DNA of 64,000 nt from Diabrotica undecimpunctata (Eukaryota; Arthropoda; Insecta; Coleoptera; Chrysomelidae), in NCBI RefSeq assembly GCF_040954645.1, contig NC_092810.1, positions 15,446,877 through 15,510,876 on the forward strand, given 5' to 3'. The position numbers were made by a program, and so were the translations under genes. Below are positions 34,265 to 44,999 of the stretch, piece by piece (position 1 is the stretch's first letter; every line of letters starts with the position of its first letter). Under the pieces are notes generated by a model. The model saw nothing but the letters and a program-made list of their open reading frames with translations, was not told the DNA's origin and made no database searches.

Positions 34265-35107
34265 TATAGACAATACGCGCATTCACCAAGGCACTACCAA
34301 ACAATAATTCTGTGGTTAATTTGCTGTACCATATATTCCCTCGTCCCAAGCAATCTGAATACGCTTTTTTTATGGTTATCACCTGGGAAATTTTTACAAC
34401 GTGTTGTTGAATTAAAACATGAAATCGCAATTTTTCTAGAAGAAGCAAATAGACCGACAATGTTTTGCGATGGTTTATTTTTGATGAAATTGAGCTACTT
34501 GGTTGACATATTCGAGAAACTAAATATTTTGAACCTTCAGCTTCAAGCAGCCAATACACATATATTGGATACAGGTGATGAAGTTAATGCTTTTTGTAGA
34601 AAATATTAATTGTGGAGCAGAAATTTAAAACAAAAAAAAACTTTGCAAATATGGATGAATATATTAAAACTTACAAGGTTAAAGAACAACACGTGAAAGT
34701 TTAGCGATGCTGACAAAAAATTTTAAAAGATATTTTTTTGCCGACGACCGATTAATACGTAGTTACGAGTGGGTTAGGAATCCATTTTAAATTACACCCG
34801 AAGGGATCGCTACTGTCGAAGAAGAAACCTTCATAGACTTCACGACAAATGCCGAAATCAACAGACAGTTCAATATCATATTACTCTTTGAATTTTGGTC
34901 AGGGGTAAATAATGAGTTTTCTGCGCTGAAAACCAGAAACTTTCTGTTACCGTTTTGAACACTTACCTTTGCGAAACAGGATTTTCCACGATGGCTGCTT
35001 TGAAGACCAAATATAGATCACAGCTAAATATAGAAAAAGAACTGAGAACGTCAATTTCTGATATTACACCCTGTTTTGATAAACTTTGCTCTGCAAAACA
35101 GCGCTAG
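34265..35107 (+). pseudogene. hAT transposase relic (ZBED5/FAM200-like)
   Basis: Decayed hAT-superfamily transposase C-terminal half. WLSPGKFLQRVVELKHEIA and FLEEANRP, then LKLSYLVDIFEKLNILNLQ, NTHILDTGDEVNAFCRKY. After several stops the C-terminal dimerisation block reads TYLCETGFSTMAALKTKYRS and LNIEKELRTSISDI, ending at CSAKQR-stop (35105). The N-terminal zinc finger and first catalytic regions are absent. Its 3' end abuts, in opposite orientation, the truncated piggyBac gene. Confidence 0.75.
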
Positions 35108-36929
35108 AACATTTTTGTTGACTTTTCCCTAGTACGCCGTTAGCGTCAAGTCTTCGTGTTTTGTACAATTTCATCTTTTCATTTTTTACTGACGGTGGAA
35201 TATCCTTTCTTGTTTGGTTGATTGTTCCAACAATGCTGGTAGCCTTCTTTCGTAATTCTTTTGCCAACTTTATGGTCGTAAAGAAATTATCCGTCGTGAC
35301 ATTTCTTCCTTTATTTATAAATGGTTCCATTAGACGGCTAACAACATGTTCCCCCAGAAGTTGATTGGCTGGTCGTTGTTCATTTTTCCCTAGGTAAGGA
35401 AATCCGTTTAACAAATATTTGGACTCGACATCAGCTGCAAGCCAGAATTTAATTCCAAACTTATCGGGTTTATTCGCCATGTACTGGGTAAAGCGGCATC
35501 TTGCCTTCGCGGAAAAAAGCTGTTCGTCGATAGTTATATTTTTGCCAGGTGTATAACATAATATACAATTCTCTATAAATGGGTTCCATATTCCCGACGC
35601 AAGTGCAAATTTATCTGTTGATAATCGCTCAGACCTGGTATTTCTCATATCAAAACGGATAAAACTCATTATTTGTGTAAATTTGTTTCTAGACATCGTC
35701 TCTTGAAAAAATTTTGGACCCCATGTACCAGACCACAGCATCTTTATGCTAACATTTCGTGCCATATAAGCTCCCCTACAGTAAGGATATAAATGCTTCG
35801 ATTTCTTCAATAGAAATTTGCCAATTTTCATCTTTGAGTTTTCTTCTACCTTCAGCAACAGTACATGATTTTATGTTACGGAGTATGCATTCATTAATCA
35901 ACAGCCGCCATGCACTAGCTACAGAATCTCTAATAATGCTTCTCTTAGTATGAAGGGTTGGTCTAGCAGCTTCCTTTAGAACATTTTGACTGGTACGCCT
36001 TCCTAAAATGAACGAGATAAATTAGTATGCAGGTATATACTCATTTATTTATTTATTTAAATAAATGGCACCGTAATAAATAAAGAATGGAATAACAACC
36101 AAGAAATAAGAGCGCACATCGGAAAAGCTAGATCCACCTTCAACCAGATGGGGGCCTTCTTCAAGAGCCATAACCTCTCTCTTGGTATAAAAGTAAGGAT
36201 GCTGCGATGCTACGTCTTCTCTGTTCTTTTTTATGGTGTTGAATAGTTGACCTTGACGAAGATATATGCAGAAAATTGGAAGTATTCTAGCTGTGACTAA
36301 ATCGGAGAACACTTCAAATCCCGTGGACCACTATCAAATCTCGAAAGTTACAATATTTCGAAAACATTGTGCGAAATGAATCTAGATGCGCCCTTCTACA
36401 AGCCATTCTGCAAGGAAAAATATTTGGAAAACGGGGTCCAGGAAGAAGAACATCCTGCAGATAAGGTAAATATTGCCATGATTATCGCCAATATTCGTGA
36501 CATCAAGAAGAATATGCTCAAAAATATCATACACCTAAGTGAATACATAAATAGAAGCTACTAATATAATATAGTTGCTTACCTGGTGTACTAGCATTGT
36601 TGTCAAGTAACTCCCATCCTATGGTATCTATGGAAGAATTCTCTAAATTGATTCTGCGAATTCCTCTTACCTGGTTGGTAATCATTTCTGAAGATATATT
36701 GAAGTCTGCATTCGAAGTTGAAGGAAAAGTACTGGGCATCACCTCAATCTCAACTTCACCTTCAGAATCACTGCCCGATGAATGTCCTTGATCAACTGTA
36801 TTAGGCACATACTCGCCAACTTCATTATCGGATACATCTTCATCAGCTAACTCTGCTACAGATTCATCTTTTGACAAATTCTGTAGACATTCTAATAGCT
36901 CCTGCTAAGTCAAATATCGGCGAGACATG
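35106..36929 (-). pseudogene. piggyBac-type transposase gene with one intron
   Basis: Exon 1 (36929-36583) starts MSRRYLT, hits a TAG at codon 8, then continues QELLECLQNLSKDES and an acidic N-terminal region. Donor GTAAGC at 36582; acceptor TTTTAG at 36004. Exon 2 starts RRTSQNVLKEAARPT, shifts frame once at about 35782, and has MSRNKFTQIMSFIRFD, NITIDEQLF (catalytic Asp), RCRFTQYMANKPDKFGIKFW and NVTTDNFF (second Asp). It is cut at about 35150, before the third Asp block and Cys-rich tail, where hAT sequence begins. Its catalytic core is well kept, so decay is fairly recent. Confidence 0.8.
36060..36520 (+). pseudogene. RTE-like C-terminal fragment in the piggyBac intron
   Basis: Plus-strand pieces read NNNQEIRAHIGKARSTFNQM, LSLGIKVRMLRCYVFSVL, FYGVE, then a frameshifted ILQGKIFGKRGPGRR-like block and KVNIAMIIANIRD. 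This is the thumb and C-terminus of the RTE-like family. It occupies most of the 580-bp intron of the piggyBac gene, in antisense orientation, and leaves the splice sites untouched. Confidence 0.65.
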
Positions 36930-37766
36930 ATAACAGCAGAAATAATAAAAATCACAATGTAAAATTAATCAAAATACAGATTGAACATGCAATTGCAAAA
37001 AGTATACTCAAACTACATAATAACAAATATTTTCGATGTATTTTATACATAAAATAAGTAAAAACTTCCCAGAAAAGTAGAACAAAAATTAGACTACCTC
37101 GTCATTAGAACCGCATTTTTCTAGGTAGACATCAACATAAATATATTCAAAATGTAATTATACTAAGTACCTGTAAAAGAGAAATTATAATCCTCAAGTA
37201 AATAATAAAGTCCCAAATCATAAATTTTGTAAAATAAATATGAATGAGTAATACTCTAGACTAATGAGGGTCGAAAATAGAAAGCAGTCAAAATGACCGC
37301 TCTGGTGCTTCTAGTGTTAAGTTTGGAAGAATTTTATTGTTTTTTTTTTATTTAAAAGAACAAACGATTCTTATTCTGACTTTTTTTTCTTTCTTGTCTT
37401 ATTGGTATAAGCTTTGTCCATAAAATTTGTACAATTTTCAGTGACAATAAAGCATATTACTTATTAACTTACCTATTTATTTGTATTGCTATTAATGCTA
37501 AAAAATAACCAAAACATTAGTTTTAGAGCATTATTATAAATATACTCTAGAGATGGGATTGCAATAAATCTTAATTCCTATGGTCAACAAAACAATGTCG
37601 CTATCTGGATATAAAGCATAAAGGTAAATATAAGCTATATTCGCTTTCTGACCTGAAAATGGCCTCTGACTAATTACAATATAAACAACTAGCCTAATAC
37701 TAGCATAGGATACATCAAATCAAACAACGTGAGACGTATAGTACATTATTAATGTATAATATAGCG

Positions 37767-37864
<98 letters not shown>

Positions 37865-38574
37865 CATCACTTATTGCAGCATTCCAACCCGTAAAACTTC
37901 ATTTTAAAATAAACTTTCCACTTATTTATTCATCTCCCATAACAATAATGAATTCCCAGATAGAGTGAAACAATTCCTCGAAGTAAGTTCAGCCCCATTT
38001 TAGGCTCTCTATTTTTCGATCTGTTCGAATTCCCTTAAGTACTAAAACCGCTCCACTCGAGGAAAAACTTTGAAATAATGCTCCACGAACACAAACCCCA
38101 TCCGCAGACCAAAATTAAAATACTATGTTCTTAAAAAATACACCAAAGCAGAGTTTCGGTACAAAAGAAGCATTGTCTATTGTTAGGGACACGTACAACG
38201 AACGGCTCTTGAGTTATAAAAGTCGTCGATAAAGTGTGAAACTTGGTGAATGACATTTTCCTACAATGGGAACTAAGAATTTTTCGGTAAAAGCCTTCCC
38301 GATACATCGTACTTGCTGATTTGTATCGATGCGGAAGTCAAGGACAACTGATGGATGTAAAGATTTCGAAAATAGTAAGTAAATACCTGTTCTATATGAG
38401 AATGAGAGTTTTTCAAGTTTAGAATATCGTTCATATATTGCATTTTTTCTGCAATATACAGGGGCAATCGAAAAAAAAATACAAATTTAATAAAAATTTT
38501 AAAAATTATCAAAAATGGGTTTATAAATTTTTACAACCATTTTGGTCCTATCGGGCCATTTCAAAAAAAAAAAA
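36930..38574. other. Non-coding A+T-rich stretch with a (TA)n tract
   Basis: I see no gene. A (TA)n run lies at 37775-37861. The rest is A+T-rich without repeats I can pair. Confidence 0.5.
37775..37861. repeat. (TA)n microsatellite
   Basis: An almost pure TA run of about 87 bp. Confidence 0.95.
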
Positions 38575-38589
38575 ATGCGTAAAATTTGA

Positions 38590-40785
38590 CGGTTACGCAT
38601 TGTGCGCATTGTATTTTACGGATGGCAAGGAGGAATATCAGTCGGAGGCCGAAAAATCAGCAATCTCCGCTATGCTGACGACCCTTTAGTACTAGCATCA
38701 TCAACAAATGACCTTGAATACATCATGAACAGACTAGATACTATTAGTCGTGAATATGGACTTAAAATTAATGTACAGAAGACCAAGGTAATGATAATTG
38801 GTCCAATTAGAGATAACCAGCCGGAAATACGAAACGTAGCGGGGTTTGAAGTGGTAAGTCGTTTCAATTACTTAGGTTCTGTTATCATAAACAATGGTGG
38901 ATGCGAAGAAGAGATAGTCGATGCCTTACAATGTCCAAATCAGCAACGGTCAAACTTACTAAAATCTGGAAAGATACAGACATAACCAAGAACACGAAAC
39001 TGCGTCTAGTACGGGCACTTATCTTTCCTATCACTACCTATGCGTCAGAAACTTCTTCTTCTTCATGTGCCTTGTCCGTTCCAAACGTTGGCAATCAACA
39101 TGGCTATTCTGACTTTGTTTACGGCAGATCTAAATAGTTCAGCAGATAACAATCCGAACCATTGCCGCAAGTTTTGGAGCCACGAGTGTCTTCTCCTCCC
39201 TGGACCCCTTCTGCTGTCTATTTTCTCTTGAACGATCAGCTGTAGTACTCTATATTTATTATGTCTCATAACGTGACCCAAGTATTCCAACTTTCTTTTC
39301 TTTATACTTATTCCTACCTCTATATCTTTACCTATCCGGCGTAGTACCCCTTCGTTGGTCAGGTGCTCAGTCCAGGATATACGTAATATACGTCGGTAAG
39401 CCCACATGATACTCTTGCGTTTTCTGCTCTTATACGTATTTCCTTCGCTTGATCCCAATTTGAGTTAACTGTTGTTCCCAAGTAGATGTACGAATCCACG
39501 TGTTCAATTCTTTCATTGTCTAATATCAGTTGCTATGGTGGTTGTTGGGTTTTACTTACTAACATCCACTTGGTTTTTGTGATATTTAGTCTGAGTCCGT
39601 ATTGCGCACTTGTTTTTTGTATCTTACTCATTAGGCAACTCAGTTCCTCCATGCTACTTGCTAGAATCACATTGTCATCAGCATACCTTATGTTATTAAT
39701 TATTTCTCCATTTATCTTTATGCCTTCTGTGCTTTCCTCCAGCGCTGTTTTAAATACTTCTTCTGAGTATATATTAAAGAGAATAGGAGACAAGATACAG
39801 CCCTGTCGTACCCCTTTCTTGATCTCAGTTTTATTGGTCAATGTAGATTATACTTTCACTTTAGCTGTTTGGCCCCAATAGAGACTCGCTATTGTTCGAA
39901 TGTCTCTGTAGTCGACTTCGATCTTATGGAGAACTTCAATTATCTTTTCGTGCTTTACGTTATCGAATGCTTTTGTGTAGTCTATAAAGCATATGTACAC
40001 GTCTTTGTTCATATCTCTGCAGCGCTGGATGAGTACCTGTAGACTAAAAAGTGTCTTCTCTTGTCCCAAGAGAATTCCGAAACCCAAACTGCAAATCTCC
40101 AATGTTATCCTCGCATTTTTTGCTTATTCTGTTGTAAATAACCTTGGTGTATGCCTTTGAAATGTGGTTAATTAGACTTATCATCCGATGTTGATTACAA
40201 GACTTTGCTTTTGGTTTTTTCGGTATGGCAACAAAAGTTGACTCTAGCCAGTCTTCAGGAAACTCCCTGCTGTTATAAATATTGTTAAAGAGTCTGACAA
40301 GTGAGTCTAGAAATTGACTGTTTGTTTCGCACAGCATTTTCAATACTTTCCAGTATACGTTATCGTCAGAAACTTGCACCATTAAAAAGTCCGATTTATG
40401 ACGTATAATGGCCTTTGAAATATGGGTATATCTTAGAATGATGCGCATACCCTGGACAGCATATCGCACAAATGTCTCAATATTGACAGAACTCGACATC
40501 AATACTAGGCTTACCACAATCATCAACCAAAATATATTGAGGTACTTTGGATACATTACCAGACGAATGGAAAGCCTGAAGAGGTTGGTGGTTGAAGGCA
40601 AGGTAGATGGTAAAAGAACTCGAGAAAGATCGTCACTTCAATGGTCAGACCAAATAAAGTGCGCTACCGGTTACTCTCTATCTGAGGCAGCACACCGCGC
40701 CCAGGAGAGAGAAGAATTGATAGCAACCATTCGTCAAATACCATAACATCACCACATCCGTACGAAGGATAAAGGATAGAGGAGG
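38590..40785 (+). pseudogene. BovB-like RTE retrotransposon, split by another copy
   Basis: Left part 38602-39054: GWQGGISVGGRKISNLRYAD with motif C, KINVQKTKVMIIGPI, RFNYLGSVIINNGG, then in a shifted frame SKSATVKLTKIWKDT and LRLVRALIFPITTYASET. Right part 40376-40746 continues TIKKSD, a stop, RIMAFEIWVYLRMMRIPW, YRTNVSILTELDINTRL, KVDGKRTRERSSLQW. Joined at the duplicated CGTCAGAAACTT the frame is continuous across the SET-(W/C)-TIKK junction. It is 5' truncated just upstream of motif C. Confidence 0.8.
39055..40363 (-). mobile_element. RTE-like retrotransposon nested in an RTE, 12-bp TSD
   Basis: Minus-strand 5'-truncated copy. From 40340: QFLDSLVRLFNNIYNSREFP, AIPKKPKAKSCNQHRMISL, FGFRNSLGTRE, then FIDYTKAFDNV (motif A), KKGVRQGCILSPILFNIYSE and IRYADDNVILASSMEEL (motif C), KTKWMLVSKT, and KKRKLEYLGHVMRHNKYR with GRRRHSWLQNLRQWFGL. 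It ends at (AAG)n (plus-strand CTTCTTCTT at 39053). A perfect 12-bp duplication CGTCAGAAACTT (39043-39054, 40364-40375) brackets it. Two frameshifts only, so it is fairly young. Confidence 0.85.
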
Positions 40786-40884
40786 AGGAGATTGGCTTCT
40801 CATTTTCGGAGGTAGTTATATTGTTAGCCACTGGCACCCACCGTTTCTGATGGATCATTTAATGATTACACAATATTAAAAAAA

Positions 40885-41170
40885 AAGAACAGAAGTTACT
40901 GATGTAATTTCTCGAATTGCCACACTGAAATGGTACTGAGCCGGATACGTCGCTTGAATCAGTGATGAAACGTGGACGAAGAGATTGCTTGAGTAGAGAC
41001 CGAGATTAGACAAAACAAGTAGAGGAAGACTACCTACTCTTTGAACTGAAGATCTTAAGAAAATGTCAAGAAATTGAATGAAAAGTGCTGAAGATATAGC
41101 ACAATGGACAAAAATGTGGGAGGCCTATTTCCAGCAGTGGACGCAAAGTGCTGGGTGATGATAATGATGA
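40885..41170 (+). pseudogene. BovB/RTE-like 3' terminal fragment
   Basis: A C-terminal tail with stops: VTDVISRIATLKWY, TKRLLE, SRGRLPTLWTEDLKKMSRN, WTKMWEAYFQQWTQSAG, then a (GAT)n end at about 41157-41173. It is the same family as 11100-11695 and 18824-19980; the EAYFQQWT block here corresponds to the degenerate tail there. Confidence 0.7.
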
Positions 41171-41173
41171 TAA

Positions 41174-42176
41174 GATTTTTACGTGAAATTGATATTTTTT
41201 TCCCACTGGGATACCTAAAAAATCGCTGTCTAAACAAAACAAATTTTTCAACATTTAAATCTAATTAAAAAAATAGAAAAAGGTTTTATTAACAAGTAAT
41301 ATAGCAAAGGTAAAATTAATTTGTAGATACCTATTCCTATTTGTACAGTCAAGATATACTTATTCCATTCGCTACTATTTCCTTTATAGTGTGAGACTAG
41401 CGTTTTACCGCTCAAATTTTAAACAATGAAAGGAGAAAATAGCTCGAGAACAACACATTTTAAATAAAACTGTTTACAGTTGGAAGCTCAACCCATACCC
41501 TAAAAATGTTTATTCCGCTGTGTGTGGCCTGTAGCGATTTTCTTCTAGTTCGTATTCAAAAGATCGTTCGTACAAATCTACTGTTTCATTTATTTCAGTT
41601 AAATATTTGTTTAGCGTTTACTTTACGGAATACGAAATTTCTTTGAAAAATGAATCCGCTCTCGACAAAAAGTTGTTTTATTTAATGAAATATGATTTTA
41701 CGGACATTCTAACTAGGTTTAGGGAAGAAAGAAGACAACGTAATGGATTTTTTTCAAATTAAAATTAATATTTCAATGCCTATTTTTCTGAAAAAGTTAA
41801 TTACCAAATGAGCTGTTTCGTTCTTAGATTATTATAGTTTATTTTTATGAACGGGAGAGTAATTAGCATAATTTTAACTGGTAGCTCCGACCACTCCATG
41901 GGCGTGCTCAAGATTAATTGAAAAATTACTTTGAATAATTGTAAAAAATAAATGAATTATTTCAGTGTTATAAAGTGTTATGTGTATGTAAACAAAAGTG
42001 ACCTCTTTTATCACACACTATATTAGAACTGACTGGCCTACATTAAAAAGGGTTTTAAAAAATTCACATTTTTTTTAATTTTTAAAAATTACAAAAGAGA
42101 AAAAGAGTTTTTAAAACCGTCTAAGGTATGTTAAAGAGATGAATAAAAATATTAATATAAAACTTACAGCTACTTG
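41174..42176. other. A+T-rich non-coding, left flank of transposon
   Basis: No gene. It could contain the 3' end of the DD82E-type transposon that follows, but I could not identify a terminal inverted repeat. Confidence 0.4.
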
Positions 42177-43544
42177 TTACAAATCCAAATCAGATTCAGA
42201 AGATGAACTTTCAGAACCAAGATTTATAATAACTGGCTCGATCATTTTATCAGTAATATTGTCCAGCTTCCACATTTTTTCCTCTTCTTTAATAGTGTGA
42301 TTTACTGCCTTTTCCCAGTTTTCAGGTTTTACATTATTTACGGCCTCCAAAAACAACTGTTTAACATCATGAATTTTAAAAGTGGTATTTTTTCTTAAAA
42401 CTTCACTCTTTATCTGTGCCCATACCAGTTCAATCGGGTTTAATTCACAATGATATCGTGGGGATCTAAGTACTGTCATTACACGATTTTTGGCAATTTC
42501 ATCAATTTCGTATTTTTTAAATTTTTCTTTATGAAGGGCACACAACGAATAAAGTTCCTTTCTTATAGATCCGGGATGGTACGTAATATTTTTTGAACTC
42601 AGCCAATTCTGCAAGTCTTTTTTTAACCATTTGGTTGTGGGCAGTCCTTCTATAAGTCTGGAGTGATAACTTGCATTATCCATTACTATTACACAGTTCT
42701 TAGGAAGAAGATCTATCATTTGTTCGAACCATTCTTGAAAGACATCAGCGTTCATGTCTTCATGGTAGTCACCGGTACGAGTCGATTCAAAAGTTAATAA
42801 ACCACCTTCAACAAAACCGTCTAAACTGCCAATGTGTACTATTATCAGCCTGCGTCCCTTTCCTGATGGTGGGTTTAAACCAGTAGATAAGTTATTTACA
42901 AAAGCGTGCCTTTGACTTGTAACAGTTTCATCCTGCCAAAATTTATTTGGTGTATGACCCTCGTTGATCCATGTTTCATCAAGATAAAATATTTTTCTTT
43001 TTTGGTTTCTCATTTCCTTTATGGTTCTTAGAAAATGTCTTCTCCATATGACAATATCGCTTCTTTCTAATAAAATAGACTTTCTGGGATTCTTTTTCCA
43101 GCGGAAGCCTATTTCTTTTAAAAGTTTCCATAACGTACTTCGACTCATTTCTGGGTAATCCTTATCATCTCGAACTGAGACAAGAACTTTATCCAATGTT
43201 GGAAATTCTTGTCTAAAGAATAATTCATGCACATTCCGTCGAAGTCCTTCTTTAAAATGATATTCTATTTGAAATTTTGGTTTCCCTGGAGCATTACGTG
43301 GCATTTGAAAACTACCACATTTCTCTTCTTTCATAACTCTGTAAATCGTAGATTTCCCATCACCAAGTGTACTGCTAACTAACTCAACGGTCTCATCAAC
43401 ACTTTCACATAAACGTTTGTCTGTAAATGATTTAAAACAATTAAATATTAATGTTTTTTCATTAACTGTTAGAGGACCAATTTTTCGGCGTTTACACGGC
43501 ACTTCCAAATTTTCCATAACACTAGTATACACAATAAACTGCAC
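42177..43544 (-). CDS. Intact DD82E-type Tc1/mariner-superfamily transposase
   Basis: A 455-codon frame; the start is more likely the Met at codon 10 (MENLEVPCKRRK). It is a DDE transposase of the IS630/Tc1/mariner superfamily. An N-terminal HTH region spans roughly residues 25-150 (GDGKSTIYRVMKEE, RSTLWKLLKEIGFRWKK). Catalytic residues are Asp189 in YLDETW, Asp289 in VMDNASYH and Glu372 in ELNPIELVW; 82 residues separate the last two. A Ser/Asp-rich acidic tail ends the protein. That spacing matches the family described as DD82E (Sailor), as I recall. No stops or frameshifts. I could not find terminal inverted repeats, so mobility is unproven. Confidence 0.85.
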   Translation of the reverse strand: MQFIVYTSVMENLEVPCKRRKIGPLTVNEKTLIFNCFKSFTDKRLCESVDETVELVSSTLGDGKSTIYRVMKEEKCGSFQMPRNAPGKPKFQIEYHFKEGLRRNVHELFFRQEFPTLDKVLVSVRDDKDYPEMSRSTLWKLLKEIGFRWKKNPRKSILLERSDIVIWRRHFLRTIKEMRNQKRKIFYLDETWINEGHTPNKFWQDETVTSQRHAFVNNLSTGLNPPSGKGRRLIIVHIGSLDGFVEGGLLTFESTRTGDYHEDMNADVFQEWFEQMIDLLPKNCVIVMDNASYHSRLIEGLPTTKWLKKDLQNWLSSKNITYHPGSIRKELYSLCALHKEKFKKYEIDEIAKNRVMTVLRSPRYHCELNPIELVWAQIKSEVLRKNTTFKIHDVKQLFLEAVNNVKPENWEKAVNHTIKEEEKMWKLDNITDKMIEPVIINLGSESSSSESDLDL

Positions 43545-44279
43545 CTTGCAACTGAAGTACCTACTTTTAGTGAACTGTTAAGAATTTTGAATACGCCACT
43601 TGGACCTTCCTATATACAAAATGGAAAAACCCACTATCACATTTTCTGTGGAATAAGTTTAGAAGGTAATTATCTAGTCAATTACTGTCGTAGATTCCTG
43701 GAATTAAAGAAATAAATGTTTGATTGTTGAAACCCTTACTTCGTGGAATGCACTCATTTCAGATAAAATAAAACGTTTTATTTTATCTAAAGAATTAAAC
43801 TTTATTTTGCAAATAGGCAAAGAATTAAACTTTATTTTGCAAATAGATAAAATAAAACGTTTTATTTTATCTAAAGAATTAAACTTTATTTTGCAAATAG
43901 GTAGGTACTTATTAAACTTTTATTGGTTATATATAACCAATAAAATAAACATCTTACATTTCTTGCAAATTCATTAGTACCTGTTAACCTCCATCACTCC
44001 GACACTGGCAACCTTATTTAGGGATTAGTAACGCTCACAACTATTGTATTCTATTCTGCTCCAACCTTTATACCTGGTGGTCATACTCAATTTAAAATTG
44101 TTTTCCTATATACTTCTGTAAACTTGTTGACAAATATCTGTTTTTCATTGAGTCACCCGTATCAACAGTTAAGGGATTTGCATACATAATTTATTGTTTT
44201 ATTACTCTCTCATACATAAAAATACACTACAAGAGAATTGATCGTTCAGATTAAGCGATGATTATAGTTACTCATTTAC
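43545..44279. other. Non-coding; tandem repeat at 43757-43905
   Basis: No gene. It includes a short tandem duplication described separately. The stretch 5' of the transposase start should hold its promoter and terminal repeat, which I cannot define. Confidence 0.45.
43757..43905. repeat. Imperfect tandem repeat, about 80-bp period
   Basis: AAAGAATTAAACTTTATTTTGCAAATAG-type units occur three times and the palindrome GATAAAATAAAACGTTTTAT(TTTATC) twice. The arrangement is unit A-B-B-A-B. The apparent repeated peptide frame is a by-product. Confidence 0.8.
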
Positions 44280-44985
44280 TCAAATTACTCAATTCTAAGT
44301 CCTTTATTATTTAATTTTCATTCTGCAGATCTGCATTGTTTGATAGATGCCAAATGCAAAATAATTCAATATGAAGACAGTATATGTTTATATACCAGTC
44401 ATAAATCCTGTGAAGATTGTACGTTGAATCTAAAACTTAGCTTTGGTAATATAATATAAATGGATAAAACAAATGGGTTTTAGTATATTACAAGAAAATT
44501 CTTTGATTTTATGTTTCACTATACAATGACAAAAAGTCACAGGCAAATGCCAGATAGGTGATTATATTTTCCCCTTAGCAGAAGAGTACAAGTATCAAGG
44601 CATGATCCTAGATAAAAAAACTCTTATGGTCCAGCCAAATAAAATATGTAAAACAAAAGTGCGAGCGTGGAATTAACCTTCTGCGTTTCGTTTCTTATAA
44701 AAGACGTGGTGCATATCAACATATCTCTTCCATTCTGGATTCTGGTTGTATTATTTACGGTTCAACATGCAAAACAAATCTACTACCTTTTGACAGAATA
44801 CAATTTAAATCAATAAAAAATTGTCTAGGAGCTATGATGTCTTCACTTAACCAAGCAGTTCTAGCAGAAGCTCAAGAACCACCTTTGCACATTCGTAGGC
44901 AAATGTTAGCCAACAAACGTCTAGTAACATACAGATCGTTTAATACAACTGAACCACCACTCCACTTTCTGATACATACAAGGAA
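44280..44985 (+). pseudogene. I/Jockey-type reverse transcriptase relic
   Basis: SPLLFNFHSADLHCLID, then KIIQYEDSICLYTSHKSCED (motif C, with YADD decayed to YEDS) and LNLKLSFGNI, followed by frameshifted thumb pieces (EYKYQGMILDKKT, GCIIYGSTCK). This is an internal RT fragment of an I/LOA- or Jockey-type element, truncated on both sides. It abuts the piggyBac relic at about 45000. Confidence 0.6.
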
Positions 44986-44999
44986 TTAGGAAGGAATTA

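Noticed and set aside
36049..36312. 87-codon minus-strand open frame in the piggyBac intron
   Set aside because: The plus strand here encodes an RTE-like thumb; the minus frame is its shadow.
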